Of a DNA stretch of 64,000 nucleotides, positions 1-10,164 are shown piece after piece. Source of the DNA: Ramlibacter rhizophilus (GTDB taxonomy: Bacteria > Pseudomonadota > Gammaproteobacteria > Burkholderiales > Burkholderiaceae_C); assembly GCF_004681965.1 (NCBI RefSeq), contig NZ_SMLL01000009.1, positions 62,001 through 126,000 on the forward strand, written 5' to 3'. The notes under the pieces were generated by a model. The model did not search any database. It saw nothing but the letters and a program-made list of their open reading frames with translations, and was not told the origin of the DNA. The position numbers and the translations under genes are program-made. Each line of letters opens with the position of its first letter. The stretch's first letter is position 1.

Positions 1-363
1 CATGACCGCGTCGGTGGCGGCCAGCGCGGCACCCGCGGCACGCTGCGCGGCTTCCCAGGTGTGCAGGTTCATCGCCGTGTCGGCATCGACGTGGCAGTAG
101 GCCGGCCCGCCCGCTTCGCGCTGCTCGGCCAGCTCGGCTTCGAGCCCGCGCAGGGCCGCCATGTGCAGCCGGTCGTGGGCCAGCTCCAGGTCGGACAGGG
201 CGGCCGAGGGTGCCTCGCGCCGCTCCAGCAGGTCACCCACGCCCGAGGCCAGGAGGCGGTCCTCGATCGCGTCGAGCCGCTCGGGGCATTCGGGATGGCC
301 CGGCCCCATTTCATGGCGCCGGCAATCGGCATGAGTGAAATACCCGGTCTTGTGGGCAGGCAT
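1..363 (-). CDS. Histone deacetylase family protein (N-terminal part, gene runs off the window)
   Basis: The reading frame opens with ATG at 363 on the minus strand and stays open for 121 codons to the window edge, so only the N-terminus is present. Residues 6-25 or so read GYFTHADCRRHEMGPGHPEC, followed by PERLDAI. This is the typical opening of bacterial class II histone-deacetylase-like amidohydrolases (acetoin utilisation/acetylpolyamine amidohydrolase relatives), where the pattern H-x-x-GHPExPxRL lines one side of the active-site entrance. The zinc ligands and catalytic histidine pair lie further on and cannot be checked. It is divergent from the MoxR gene, with 46 bp between the two starts. 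The family is clear; the substrate (acetylpolyamine, acetyl-lysine or other) is not. Confidence 0.85.
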   Translation of the reverse strand, partial: MPAHKTGYFTHADCRRHEMGPGHPECPERLDAIEDRLLASGVGDLLERREAPSAALSDLELAHDRLHMAALRGLEAELAEQREAGGPAYCHVDADTAMNLHTWEAAQRAAGAALAATDAVM

Positions 364-409
364 CGCAGGCGACTCTGGAGACGACTTGAAATTCGGATAA
401 CGTCGCGCC

Positions 410-1326
<917 letters not shown>

Positions 1327-1330
<4 letters not shown>

Positions 1331-2349
1331 ACGCACGCCGGCCGCAGGCCGCCTCCGTCGTCCACCCGGCGCCGGGCCGCTCCAGTCCGATGGCGGCGCT
1401 GCGGGGCCTGCCTGCCCGCTGGCGCCAGTGGTGGCACGCGCGGCTTCCGCTCACCGACACGCTCACGCTGACCCAGCGCAATGTGTACATCCTGCCCACG
1501 CGCGCGGGCTGGCTGCTCGCGGCCACGCTCGTGGTGCTGCTGGTGGCCTCCATCAACTACCAGCTCAACCTGGGCTATCTGCTCACCTTCCTGCTCGCCG
1601 GCTGCGCGCTGGTGGGCATGCATGTGACGCATGCCACCCTGCGCGGGCTGCAGCTCACGCTGGAGCCGCCGCAACCGCAGTTCGCGGGCGCCGGCGCAAG
1701 CCTGGGCATCGTGCTCGTGAGCGAGCTGCGCCGCACCCGCCACGGCATCGGGCTGCGCGTGCGCGAAGGCGCCGGCGCGGACAACTGGGTCTGGTGCGAC
1801 GTGGCTCCGCAGGCGGGCACCCCCGTGCGGGTCGGCTTCGCCGCCACGCGCCGCGGCCTGCACCCAGTGCCGGCCATCACCCTGGAAACCCGCTATCCGC
1901 TGGGCACCTTCCGCGTCTGGACGGTGTGGCGGCCGGCCGCGCGGGTGCTGGTCTGGCCTGCCCCCGAATCGCCCCCGCCGCCCTTGCCGCCCGGCGAGCC
2001 GCGCGGCGGCAGCGGACCGGCCCGGGTCGCCTTCGCCGGCGAGTTCGAGGGCGTGCGGGCCTACCGCACCGGGGACCCGCTGCGCGGCGTGGTGTGGAAG
2101 AAGGCGGCCCGTACCGGCGAGCTGGTCAGCCGCGACACGCAGCAGGCGCGCCGCCACGAGCTCTGGCTGGACTACGCCCAGGCCGGCCCGGGCGACGTGG
2201 AGCAGCGCCTCTCGCGCCTGGCTGCCTGGGTGCTGCAGGCGGACCGCCTGGGCCTGGACTTCGGCCTGCGCGTGCCCGGCAAGCAGCTGGAGCCGGGCCG
2301 GGGAGAGGCCCACAAGCGGCGCTGCCTGGAGGTGCTCGCACTGTGCTGA
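1327..2349 (+). CDS. DUF58 domain membrane protein
   Basis: Starts with GTG at 1327, overlapping the MoxR stop as GTGA; an ATG at 1390 is the alternative start. The 340-residue product has a short cytoplasmic N-terminus and two hydrophobic helices at about 60-76 and 82-98. A soluble C-terminal region carries the DUF58 signature near residues 246-264 (YRTGDPLRGVVWKKAARTG), matching the family pattern Y-x-x-GD-x-x-R-x-x-x-W-x-x-x-AR. DUF58 proteins accompany MoxR ATPases and are thought to work with them, but their biochemical role is not settled. The stop overlaps the next start by 7 bp, so three genes are coupled in a row. Confidence 0.9.
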
Positions 2350-4367
2350 GCGCCCTGCGCCGCCGCATCGGCTCGCTCCCGCGCGAAGGACGCGACACGC
2401 TCTTCCTGCTGGCGGTGATCGGCTGGATCGTGCTGCCGCAGGCAGGCGCCCTGCCCCTGTGGTGCAGTGCCCTGGTGCTGCTGGTGCTGGGCTGGCGCGG
2501 CTGGCTGGCGCTGAGCAACCGGTCACTGCCACGCGCGCGCTGGCTGGTCGCCCTGCTCGCCTCCGGCATGGCCGCCACCGCGCTGAGCCACGGCACCCTC
2601 CTGGGACGCGAGGCGGGCGTGACCCTGATCGTGGTGCTGCTGGCGCTCAAGACCCTGGAGCTGCGGGCCCGGCGCGATGCCTTCGTGGTCTTCTTCCTCG
2701 GCTTCTTCACGCTGCTGACCAACTTCTTCCATTCGCAGTCGCTGGCCATCGCCGCGGCCATGCTGGTGGGGCTGCTGGGCCTGCTCACGGCGCTGGTCAA
2801 TGCGCACAAACCGGTGGGCCGGCCCCCGCTGGCCGCGTCCGCCCGCACGGCGGGGGTGATGGCGCTGATGGGCGCACCGATCATGCTCGTCCTCTTCGTG
2901 CTGTTCCCGCGCTTCGGCCCGCTCTGGGGCATCCCGGCCGACGCGATGACCGGCCGCAGCGGCCTGTCGGCCAGCATGGAGGTGGGCAACGTGGCGCGGC
3001 TAGCGCTGGACGAGAGCATCGCCATGCGCCTGCGCTTCGAGGGCCCCGTGCCCGAACGCAGCGACCTGTACTTCCGCGGCCCCGTGCTCACCCGCTTCGA
3101 CGGGCGCAGCTGGCAGCCGCTCTATTCCGGCCGCTCGGCCTGGCTGACCGGTGCAGGCCGGGTGGCCCCCGTGCGCCTGCAGGGCGAGCCGCTGCGCTAC
3201 CAGGTGACCATGGAGCCGAACAACCGGCCCTGGCTGCTGACCCTGGACGTCGCCGGCGCGGCGCCCGAGGTGCCCGGCCAGCGCGTCATCGGCACGCCCG
3301 AGCTGCAGTGGCTGCTGCTGCAGCCCGTCACGGACCTCCTGCGCTACGAGGCCGAGAGCTACGTGCGCTGGACCCAGGGCCCGCTCGGCAGCGCCGCCGC
3401 CCTGCCGCTGGAATACCGCGAGCTTCCCCCCGGCTTCAACCCGCGCACCCTCCAGCTCGCCACCGACCTCATGCGCGAGAGCACCGCGCCGCCCGAGGAC
3501 AAGGCCGCCCTGGTCCAGGCCGCGCTCACGCGGCTTCGCACCGGCGGCTACCGCTACACGCTGGAGCCCGGCACCTTCGGCGAGCACAGCGCCGACGAAT
3601 TCTGGTTCGACCGCCGCGAGGGCTTCTGCGAGCACATCGCCTCGGCCTTCGCGGTGCTGATGCGCGCCATGGACATCCCCACGCGCATCGTCACGGGCTA
3701 CCAGGGCGGCGAGCGCAACCCCATCGACGGCTACTGGGTGCTGCGGCAAAGCGACGCGCACGCCTGGGTCGAGGTCTGGCTGGCCGGCCGCGGCTGGGTG
3801 CGCGTGGACCCGACCTCCTCCGTCGCCCCCGGACGCACCGGCAGCTTTCAGCGCCTGCAGCCCGCGCCCGGCGTGCTGGCCAATGCGGTGGGCGCCGTCA
3901 ACCCTGCGCTGGCCATGACCCTGCGCAGCGCCTGGGAGGCGCTGGACAACGCCTGGAAGCAGCGGGTGCTCAATTACACGCAAAGCCGCCAGCTGAACCT
4001 CCTGCGCCAGCTCGGCTTCCAGTCGCCGAGCTGGCAGGACCTGCTGCAGGTGCTGGTGCTGCTTCTCGCCGGCGCCGCCACGCTGGGGGCCACCTGGGCG
4101 GCCTGGGAGCGGCGCCGGCAGGACCCCTGGCTGCGCCTGCTGGCGCGTGCCCGTGGGCGGATGGAAAAGTGCGGACTCGTGTTGCCGCCCACCCACGGGC
4201 CGCGCCAGCTCGCGGCCGCGGCCCGCACGCACTTCGGCGCGGCCGCCGATCCGCTGGCAGACTGGCTGCTGCGCCTGGAGGCGCAGCGCTATTCGCGCCA
4301 GTCGCAGCAGCGGCTGCCCGCCTTGCGCCGACAATTCAAGCAACTGCCCTGGCCCGTTCCACGCTGA
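2343..4367 (+). CDS. tgpA: TgpA-type membrane transglutaminase-like protein
   Basis: GTG at 2343 is chosen because it overlaps the DUF58 stop by 7 bp and gives a 674-residue protein close to the usual TgpA length (about 670). Several N-terminal transmembrane helices (roughly residues 15-190) precede a large periplasmic region with a transglutaminase core. A further helix at about 566-587 leads to a short cytoplasmic tail. The catalytic triad is visible as Cys429 in REGFCEH, His473 in SDAHAWVEVW and Asp489 in RVDPT. Pseudomonas aeruginosa TgpA is essential and envelope-linked, but its natural substrate is unknown. The ATPase, DUF58, TgpA arrangement suggests one functional complex. Confidence 0.9.
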   Translation: MLSALRRRIGSLPREGRDTLFLLAVIGWIVLPQAGALPLWCSALVLLVLGWRGWLALSNRSLPRARWLVALLASGMAATALSHGTLLGREAGVTLIVVLLALKTLELRARRDAFVVFFLGFFTLLTNFFHSQSLAIAAAMLVGLLGLLTALVNAHKPVGRPPLAASARTAGVMALMGAPIMLVLFVLFPRFGPLWGIPADAMTGRSGLSASMEVGNVARLALDESIAMRLRFEGPVPERSDLYFRGPVLTRFDGRSWQPLYSGRSAWLTGAGRVAPVRLQGEPLRYQVTMEPNNRPWLLTLDVAGAAPEVPGQRVIGTPELQWLLLQPVTDLLRYEAESYVRWTQGPLGSAAALPLEYRELPPGFNPRTLQLATDLMRESTAPPEDKAALVQAALTRLRTGGYRYTLEPGTFGEHSADEFWFDRREGFCEHIASAFAVLMRAMDIPTRIVTGYQGGERNPIDGYWVLRQSDAHAWVEVWLAGRGWVRVDPTSSVAPGRTGSFQRLQPAPGVLANAVGAVNPALAMTLRSAWEALDNAWKQRVLNYTQSRQLNLLRQLGFQSPSWQDLLQVLVLLLAGAATLGATWAAWERRRQDPWLRLLARARGRMEKCGLVLPPTHGPRQLAAAARTHFGAAADPLADWLLRLEAQRYSRQSQQRLPALRRQFKQLPWPVPR

Positions 4368-5551
4368 TGTCCCCCCGCCTGCTCGCCACCGGGCTGCTCG
4401 CCGCAGCCGCCTTTGCCCTGCCCCTTTGCGCCGCGGCGGCGGACCCCGCGCCACGCCAGCGCGCGAGCGCGCCCCAGGCCAAGCCCACCGACAAGAAGGC
4501 CAAGGCTGCCGCCGCGAAAACGTCCGCGGCCAAGCGCAAGCCGGCGGCGGCAGCAGCAGCGAAAAAGGTGTCGCACCCGTCGCCCGCTCCACGCGAAACC
4601 TACGCCGGCCGGCCCGAGGCCATGCGCTTCGCGCAGGAGGTCGCCGAGCGCCGCGGCCTGGATGCGGCCTGGACCCGCCGGGCCCTGTCCGAAGCCCGGC
4701 CCCTGGCCATCGTGCAGCGCCTGATGCAGCCGGCGCCGCCCGGCACCCGCAAGAACTGGGCGGCTTACCGCAGCCGCTTCATCGACCGCGTGCGCATCGA
4801 GGGGGGCCTGCGCTTCTGGCAGGAGAACCGCGCCGCGCTCCAGAAAGCCGAGGCCGAGTACGGCGTTCCGGCCGAGATGATCGTCGGCATCATCGGCGTG
4901 GAGACCCTCTACGGCCGGCACATGGGGGACTTCCGCGTCATCGACGCCCTGGCTACCCTGGCCTTCGACCACCCGCCGCAGCACCCGCGCGCCGCCGAGC
5001 GCGCCGAGTACTTCCGGGGCGAGCTGGAACAGTTCCTCTCCACCCAGCACCGACGCGGCCTGGACCCGCTGGAGCCCCTGGGCAGCTTCGCGGGCGCCCA
5101 GGGCCTTCCGCAGTTCATGCCCACCAGCTGGGTGCGATGGGCGGTGGACTTCGACGGCGACGGCCGCGTCGACCTGCGAAACAGCGCCGCGGACGCCATC
5201 GGCTCGGTCGCCAGCTACTTCAAGGGCCACGGCTGGCAGACCGGCATGCCCACGCACTACCCCGTGAGCTTCGACGCCGACCACCTGGACCTCGACGCCC
5301 TGCTCGCCCCGGACATCCTGCCCACCTTCAACGTCGCCAGCTTCGCCGCCAAAGGCGCCGTGCTCGATGGCGCCGCGCAGGGCCACGCCGGCCCGCTGGC
5401 GCTGGTGGAACTGCAGAACGGAGAAGGCCTGCCCACCTACGTGGCAGGCACCGAGAACTTCTACGTGGTCACGCGCTACAACCAGTCGAGCTACTACGCG
5501 ATGGCGGTGATCGAACTGGGACGGGCGGTGGCGGAGCAGCTCGGTCGCTAG
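4367..5551 (+). CDS. mltB: Lytic murein transglycosylase B
   Basis: The ATG at 4367 overlaps the tgpA stop by one base (TGATG), giving 394 residues. A signal peptide occupies about 1-25 (hydrophobic core LLATGLLAAAAFALPL) and is followed by an Ala/Lys/Pro-rich linker to about residue 80, typical of a periplasm-spanning tether. The SLT_2/MltB catalytic domain then contains IIGVETLYGRHMG with the catalytic acid Glu179, the GAQGLPQFMPTSW stretch and FDGDGRVDL. MltB cleaves the MurNAc-GlcNAc bond to give 1,6-anhydro ends. No lipobox Cys is seen, so it is probably a soluble periplasmic form. Its place at the end of the MoxR/TgpA cluster fits an envelope-remodelling unit. Confidence 0.93.
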   Translation: MSPRLLATGLLAAAAFALPLCAAAADPAPRQRASAPQAKPTDKKAKAAAAKTSAAKRKPAAAAAAKKVSHPSPAPRETYAGRPEAMRFAQEVAERRGLDAAWTRRALSEARPLAIVQRLMQPAPPGTRKNWAAYRSRFIDRVRIEGGLRFWQENRAALQKAEAEYGVPAEMIVGIIGVETLYGRHMGDFRVIDALATLAFDHPPQHPRAAERAEYFRGELEQFLSTQHRRGLDPLEPLGSFAGAQGLPQFMPTSWVRWAVDFDGDGRVDLRNSAADAIGSVASYFKGHGWQTGMPTHYPVSFDADHLDLDALLAPDILPTFNVASFAAKGAVLDGAAQGHAGPLALVELQNGEGLPTYVAGTENFYVVTRYNQSSYYAMAVIELGRAVAEQLGR

Positions 5552-5716
5552 CAGCGGTTCGAGACGAAGCGCGGCGAGAAAAGACCGTCGCCGGCGCGGG
5601 TTCCCGGCGATAGCCGAACTCAGAAGCTGAGAACGGATCCGGCGCGTTCGAAGCGGGCGCCAGACGGGCGGCGTTCTGGCGGCCGAGGCGCGCGCGGCGA
5701 TGTCACTCCCAGCTTC

Positions 5717-5950
5717 TCAGTCCTGCGCCACCTGCACGAGCTTCAGGCGCGCACCCGCCCCAGACTTGATGCGGACCGCCGAGCGCGAGCAGCCGAAATG
5801 CCGTGCCACCAAACGCACCAACTCGTCATTTGCACGGCCATCGACGGGCGGCGCTGCCAGCTGCGCCTGCCAGGGCTCGCCCTCGGCAGCAGGTGGCAGC
5901 AGCACGCTTGCGCGCGCGTTCGGCTTGACCCGGACCTGCAGGACCTTCAT
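5717..5950 (-). CDS. DUF167 (YggU-like) small protein
   Basis: A 77-residue protein starting MKVLQVRVKPNARAS and containing APPVDGRANDELVRL, the hallmark stretch of the DUF167/YggU family (small alpha/beta fold of unknown function). The length is standard. Its ATG overlaps the stop of the upstream MFS gene as ATGA, so it is the last gene of the aroC, MFS, DUF167 unit. Between it and mltB (5552-5716) the two transcription units converge; a few short inverted repeats around the word CTGAGAA (near 5630 and 5710) are present, but no clear intrinsic terminator. Confidence 0.88.
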   Translation of the reverse strand: MKVLQVRVKPNARASVLLPPAAEGEPWQAQLAAPPVDGRANDELVRLVARHFGCSRSAVRIKSGAGARLKLVQVAQD

Positions 5951-7137
5951 GGATTCGCCGCGGCCGCCGACTCCAGCTTCAGCACCCGCCAGGCGCAGTA
6001 CGTCGCCGCCATCCCCAGCACGGTCGCGGCCGCGTACATCGGCACGTAGCCGAAGCGCGCCACCACCTGCCCGCCGGCCAGCACGCCCGTGACGCCGCCG
6101 ACCCCGTAGCCCACCACCGTGAACAAGGCCTGGCCGCGCCCGCGCAGGCGGCCCGGGAAGTGGCGCGTGACCATGGCGATGGCGGCCGTGTGGTGGGTCG
6201 CGAAGCTCAGCGCGTGCAGCACCTGGGCGACGACAAGCGCCGCCAGCCAGTCGGCCGCCGTGGCCAGCAGCGCCATGCGCAGCGCCGTGGCGGCGCCGCA
6301 GACCACCAGCCAGCGCGGCATGGACAGGTGGCCGATGAGGCGGCCCTGCCAGAAGAACCAGAGGATCTCCACCGCCACGGACACCGCCCACAGCCCGCCG
6401 ATCATGGCCTTGCTGTAGCCACGCGCGTCGAGGTACAGCGAGATGAAGCCATAGACCGCGAAATGCGCCGTGATGTGGAACAGCAGCGAGGCGAAGAACC
6501 AGCGCACGGCCGGCTCGCGCAGCACCGGAAGGATCGCCTCGTGCCGATGGCCCGCGGGCGCAGGCGCCTCGCGCACGTCCGGCAGCCACAGCGTGCAGCC
6601 CAGCACCAGCACCAGCGTGAAGAGCGTCCAGCCCGGGAAGTGCTCCATGCCGAAGCGCTCGAACCAGGCACCGGCCACGACCACCGTGGCCATGAAACCC
6701 ACCGACCCCCAGAGCCGCACCCGGCCATAGCGGCCCCAGTCGCCGGCCACGAGCTGCGCCATCGCCGCCTCGGTCAGCGACATCATGGAGCTGGTGTGCG
6801 TGAACATCACCAGCAGCACCAGCCCGATCCACACGGGCCCGCCCGACCACCACAGGCCGAGCGATGCGATCACGGCCACCAGGCCACTCAGGCGCAGCAG
6901 GCGCACGCGCTCGCCAGTGCGGTCGCTCAGCATGCCCCAGGCGTAGGGCGCGAACACGCGCGTGAAGGACTGCGTGGCGATCAGCACGCTGATCACCGTC
7001 ACCGGCAGGCCCAGGTGCTTGAGCCACAGGGGCAGGTAGGGATTGAAGAAGCCGATGTGCGCGAAGTAGCTGGCCGACAGCCCCGCGAACGGCGCGAGCT
7101 GCCGCAGGCCCGGCGCGGGCGGCGAAGCCGCCGGCAT
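5947..7137 (-). CDS. MFS transporter (HcaT/MFS_1-like)
   Basis: A 396-residue polytopic protein with about 12 hydrophobic helices. The N-terminal stretch around residues 22-44 (SASYFAHIGFFNPYLPLWLK) is typical of the MFS_1-like/nucleoside-H+ symporter group to which the 3-phenylpropionate transporter HcaT belongs, and the loop 2-3 signature appears as GMLSDRTGER. Start and stop overlap both neighbours: its ATG shares one base with the aroC stop (TGATG), and its stop forms ATGA with the DUF167 start. The substrate cannot be told from sequence. Co-transcription with aroC may reflect tight packing rather than a role in aromatic metabolism. Confidence 0.85.
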   Translation of the reverse strand: MPAASPPAPGLRQLAPFAGLSASYFAHIGFFNPYLPLWLKHLGLPVTVISVLIATQSFTRVFAPYAWGMLSDRTGERVRLLRLSGLVAVIASLGLWWSGGPVWIGLVLLVMFTHTSSMMSLTEAAMAQLVAGDWGRYGRVRLWGSVGFMATVVVAGAWFERFGMEHFPGWTLFTLVLVLGCTLWLPDVREAPAPAGHRHEAILPVLREPAVRWFFASLLFHITAHFAVYGFISLYLDARGYSKAMIGGLWAVSVAVEILWFFWQGRLIGHLSMPRWLVVCGAATALRMALLATAADWLAALVVAQVLHALSFATHHTAAIAMVTRHFPGRLRGRGQALFTVVGYGVGGVTGVLAGGQVVARFGYVPMYAAATVLGMAATYCAWRVLKLESAAAANP

Positions 7138-8234
7138 CAGAGGAACGAGGCTTCGATGCCCGCCATCGGCGGGCTCACGTCACCGTTCTGCGCGCGCTGG
7201 CGCAGAGCGTGTTCCATCACCACGAGGGCCAGCATGGCCTCGGCGATGGGCGTGGCGCGGATGCCCACGCAGGGGTCGTGGCGGCCCTTGGTCACCACCT
7301 GGGTGGGACGGCCCTGCACGTCGATGGTGTCGCGCGGGGTGATGATGGAGCTGGTCGGCTTGATGGCGATGGAGACTTCCAGGTCCTGGCCCGTGCTGAT
7401 GCCGCCCAGGACGCCGCCGGCGTTGTTGCTCGCGAAGCCCTCGGGCGTGAGCGAGTCGCCGTGGGTGCTGCCCCGCTGCGTGACGCTTGCGAAGCCGGCG
7501 CCGATCTCCACGCCCTTGACCGCGTTGATGCCCATCATGGCCCAGGCGATGTCGGCGTCGAGCTTGTCGTAGAGCGGTTCGCCCAGGCCCGGGGGCACGC
7601 GCGAGGCGCTGACCCGGATGCGGGCACCGCAGGAGTCGCCGCTCTTGCGCAGCGCGTCCATGTAGGCCTCCAGCGCCGAGACGTCGGCCACGGGCGCGAA
7701 GAAGGGGTTGTTCGGCACGTGCTCCCAACCCTCGAAAGGGATTTCCATGTCGCCGAGCTGCTGCATGCAGCCCTGGAAGCGCGTGCCATGGCGTGCGGCG
7801 AGCCACTTCTTGGCGACGGCCCCGGCCGCCACCATGGGTGCCGTCATGCGCGCGGAAGACCGGCCGCCGCCGCGCGGGTCGCGCCGGCCGTACTTCTGCA
7901 TGTAGGCGTAGTCGGCGTGGCCCGGCCGGAAGGTGGACGCGATGTCCGAGTAGTCCTTGCTTCGCTGGTCGGTGTTGCGAATCAGCAGGCAGATGGGGGT
8001 GCCGGTGGTGTGGCCTTCGTACACGCCGGAGAGGATCTCGACCCGGTCGGCCTCCTGGCGCTGGGTGACGTGCCGGCTGGTGCCGGGACGGCGGCGGTCC
8101 AGGTCGGGCTGGATGTCGGCTTCGGACAGCGCCAGCCCCGGCGGGCACCCGTCGATCACGCAGCCGATGGCCGGGCCGTGGGATTCACCGAAGTTGGTGA
8201 CCGCGAACAGGGTGCCGAAGGTGTTGCCGCTCAT
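7137..8234 (-). CDS. aroC: Chorismate synthase
   Basis: A 365-residue protein catalysing the last shikimate-pathway step, 5-enolpyruvylshikimate-3-phosphate to chorismate, with reduced FMN as cofactor. The family signatures are all visible: [20 protein letters not shown] near the N-terminus (about 14-33), the RGGGRSSAR stretch around 121-129, and [20 protein letters not shown] around 260 with the conserved GGISTGQ. The length is normal for the bacterial enzyme. The upstream gap to the CBS gene (8235-8303) contains a short stem-loop (8249-8267) without a T-run. The first gene of a three-gene overlapping unit. Confidence 0.97.
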   Translation of the reverse strand: MSGNTFGTLFAVTNFGESHGPAIGCVIDGCPPGLALSEADIQPDLDRRRPGTSRHVTQRQEADRVEILSGVYEGHTTGTPICLLIRNTDQRSKDYSDIASTFRPGHADYAYMQKYGRRDPRGGGRSSARMTAPMVAAGAVAKKWLAARHGTRFQGCMQQLGDMEIPFEGWEHVPNNPFFAPVADVSALEAYMDALRKSGDSCGARIRVSASRVPPGLGEPLYDKLDADIAWAMMGINAVKGVEIGAGFASVTQRGSTHGDSLTPEGFASNNAGGVLGGISTGQDLEVSIAIKPTSSIITPRDTIDVQGRPTQVVTKGRHDPCVGIRATPIAEAMLALVVMEHALRQRAQNGDVSPPMAGIEASFL

Positions 8235-8303
8235 GTGTGTGGGAGTTTCCGCTCGCGTGCCGAGCGGGCGATTATCCCCGAGGGCCGGCCCGCGCCGGGC
8301 CGT

Positions 8304-8768
8304 TCAGAGCTGCGCGGAGGGCTGCACGTCCTCGCTGCTGGGCCAGTCGCGGATGTAGGCCTTGAGCATGCGGTTCTCGAAATTCTGGCTGTCCACCACG
8401 GCCTTGGCGACGTCGTAGAAGCTGATGACGCCCATGAGCATGCGCTTGTCCATGACGGGCATGTAGCGGGCGTGCCGGTCCAGCATCATGCGGCGCACTT
8501 CGTCCAGCTCGGTGTCGGGGGTGCAGGTCAGGGGGTGGTCGTCCATGGCCGTTCGCACCAGCAGGGTTCCGACGACGCCCTTGTTGGCCACGATGCACTG
8601 AATGACCTCGCGGAAGGTGAGCATGCCCACCAGGTCGCCGTGCGCCATGACCACCAGCGAGCCGATGTCCTTTTCGGCCATGACCTCGATCGCGCGGGCC
8701 ATGTGTTCGTCGGGCCCCACGGTGTAGAGCGTGTTGCCCTTCACGCGCAGGATGTCGCTGACTTTCAT
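8304..8768 (-). CDS. CBS-domain protein
   Basis: A 154-residue protein made of two CBS motifs, about residues 8-65 (HMARAIEVMAEKDIGSLVVM) and 75-135 (DEVRRMMLDRHARYMPVMD). CBS pairs bind adenosine nucleotides or similar ligands and sense energy state. No catalytic domain is fused to it, so it belongs to the stand-alone CBS proteins whose partners are usually unknown. It is divergent from the sulfhydrylase gene across an 87-bp gap (8769-8855) that must hold promoters for both. ATG at 8768 is preferred because nothing upstream in frame looks coding. Confidence 0.88.
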   Translation of the reverse strand: MKVSDILRVKGNTLYTVGPDEHMARAIEVMAEKDIGSLVVMAHGDLVGMLTFREVIQCIVANKGVVGTLLVRTAMDDHPLTCTPDTELDEVRRMMLDRHARYMPVMDKRMLMGVISFYDVAKAVVDSQNFENRMLKAYIRDWPSSEDVQPSAQL

Positions 8769-8855
8769 GGGTGTCTCCAGGGTGGCAGCGCACTGCCGGT
8801 CCGAAAGAATATAGCCCACAATTCCAGCCACATCCAACAAGAGAGCGCAGACACC

Positions 8856-10163
8856 ATGCCCGGCTATTCGGACCCCGGCTTCGACACGCTCGCCCTGCAC
8901 GCCGGGGCCGCGCCCGACCCGGCCACCGGGGCGCGGGCGGTCCCCATCCACCTGAGCACGTCCTTCGTGTTCGAGTCCAGCGAGCACGCGGCCTCGCTGT
9001 TCAACCTGGAGCGCGCCGGGCACGTCTATTCCCGCATCAGCAATCCGACCAACGCGGTGCTGGAGGAACGGGTCGCGGCGCTCGACGGCGGCATCGGCGC
9101 CATCGCCACGGCCAGCGGCCAGGCGGCCCTGCATTTGGCGATCGCCACGATCATGGGCGCGGGCTCGCACATCGTGGCCAGCTCGGCGCTCTATGGCGGC
9201 TCGCACAACCTGCTGCACTACACGATGCGGCGCTTCGGCATCGAGACCACCTTTGTGCGCCCCGGCGACATCGACGGCTGGCGCGCCGCCATCCGGCCCG
9301 AGACCCGCCTGCTGTTCGGAGAAACCGTGGGCAACCCCGGCCTGGACGTGCTGGACATCCCTACGGTGGCCGCCATCGCGCACGAGGCCGGCGTTCCCCT
9401 GCTGGTGGATTCCACCCTCACCTCGCCCTGGCTCATGAAGCCGCTCTCGCTCGGCGCCGACATCGTCTACCACTCGGCGACCAAGTTCCTCTCGGGCCAC
9501 GGCACCGTCATCGGCGGCGTGCTGGTCGATGGCGGCAGCTTCGACTGGGACCACCCGCGCACGCAGGGACGCTTTGGCGAACTCACCGCGCCCTATGCCG
9601 GCTTCCATCAGATGGTCTTCACCGAGGAGTCCACCGTCGGCGCCTTCCTGCTGCGCGCCCGGCGCGAGGGCCTGCGCGACTTCGGCGCCTGCATGAGCCC
9701 GCACACCGCCTGGCTGATCCTGCAGGGCATCGAGACGCTTCCGCTTCGCATGGCGCGCCACATGGCCAACACCGAGCGGGTGGTCGAGTTCCTCGCGGCG
9801 CACCCGATGGTCGCGCGCGTGGGGCACCCGCTGGTGGAGTCGCACCCCAGCCACCAGCTCGCGCGCAAGCTCCTGCCGCGCGGCGCCGGAGCGGTGTTCA
9901 GCTTCGACATCCGGGGCAGCCGCGAGCAGGGCCGGCGCTTCATCGAGTCGCTCAAGGTCTTCAGCCACCTGGCCAACGTGGGCGACTGCCGTTCGCTCGT
10001 CATCCACCCGGCCAGCACCACGCATTTCCGCATGAGCGACGAGGACCTCGCGGCCGGCGGCATCGGCCCGGGGACCATCCGCCTGTCCATCGGCCTGGAG
10101 GACCCGGACGATCTGCTCGACGACCTCAAGCGCGCATTGCGCGCAGCCGAGAAGGGGGCCTGA
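8856..10163 (+). CDS. metY: O-acetylhomoserine sulfhydrylase family PLP enzyme
   Basis: A 435-residue Cys/Met-metabolism PLP enzyme that makes homocysteine from an O-acylhomoserine and sulfide. The N-terminus (FDTLALHAGAAPDPATGARA, then VPI) and the length fit the O-acetylhomoserine (MetY) subgroup rather than the shorter O-succinylhomoserine (MetZ) one. The PLP-binding lysine is Lys210 in YHSATKFLSGHGT, and the substrate-side YSRISNPT motif is near residue 60. The sequence GAGAVFSFDIRG near 345 is typical of the C-terminal domain. It leads a tightly spaced unit with an alpha/beta hydrolase (1-bp gap) and a P450. That hydrolase might be related to acyl-homoserine chemistry, but this is only a guess. 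Confidence 0.85.
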   Translation: MPGYSDPGFDTLALHAGAAPDPATGARAVPIHLSTSFVFESSEHAASLFNLERAGHVYSRISNPTNAVLEERVAALDGGIGAIATASGQAALHLAIATIMGAGSHIVASSALYGGSHNLLHYTMRRFGIETTFVRPGDIDGWRAAIRPETRLLFGETVGNPGLDVLDIPTVAAIAHEAGVPLLVDSTLTSPWLMKPLSLGADIVYHSATKFLSGHGTVIGGVLVDGGSFDWDHPRTQGRFGELTAPYAGFHQMVFTEESTVGAFLLRARREGLRDFGACMSPHTAWLILQGIETLPLRMARHMANTERVVEFLAAHPMVARVGHPLVESHPSHQLARKLLPRGAGAVFSFDIRGSREQGRRFIESLKVFSHLANVGDCRSLVIHPASTTHFRMSDEDLAAGGIGPGTIRLSIGLEDPDDLLDDLKRALRAAEKGA

Positions 10164-10164
10164 C

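Noticed and set aside
1428-2342. Long N-terminal extension of TgpA (979 codons in total)
   Set aside because: It overlaps the DUF58 gene completely and is Arg/Ala-rich shadow sequence; the GTG at 2343 gives the normal family length.
8249-8267. Stem-loop between the CBS gene and aroC as a terminator
   Set aside because: The 7-bp stem has no following T-run, so a rho-independent terminator is not supported.
7957-8358. Plus-strand frames over aroC and the CBS gene
   Set aside because: Both strands of this high-GC DNA stay open by chance; only the minus-strand frames have recognisable enzyme motifs.
7209-8855. Extension of the sulfhydrylase frame far upstream (984 codons in all)
   Set aside because: The upstream part is antisense to aroC and the CBS gene and has no enzyme-like sequence; the family N-terminus begins at 8856.
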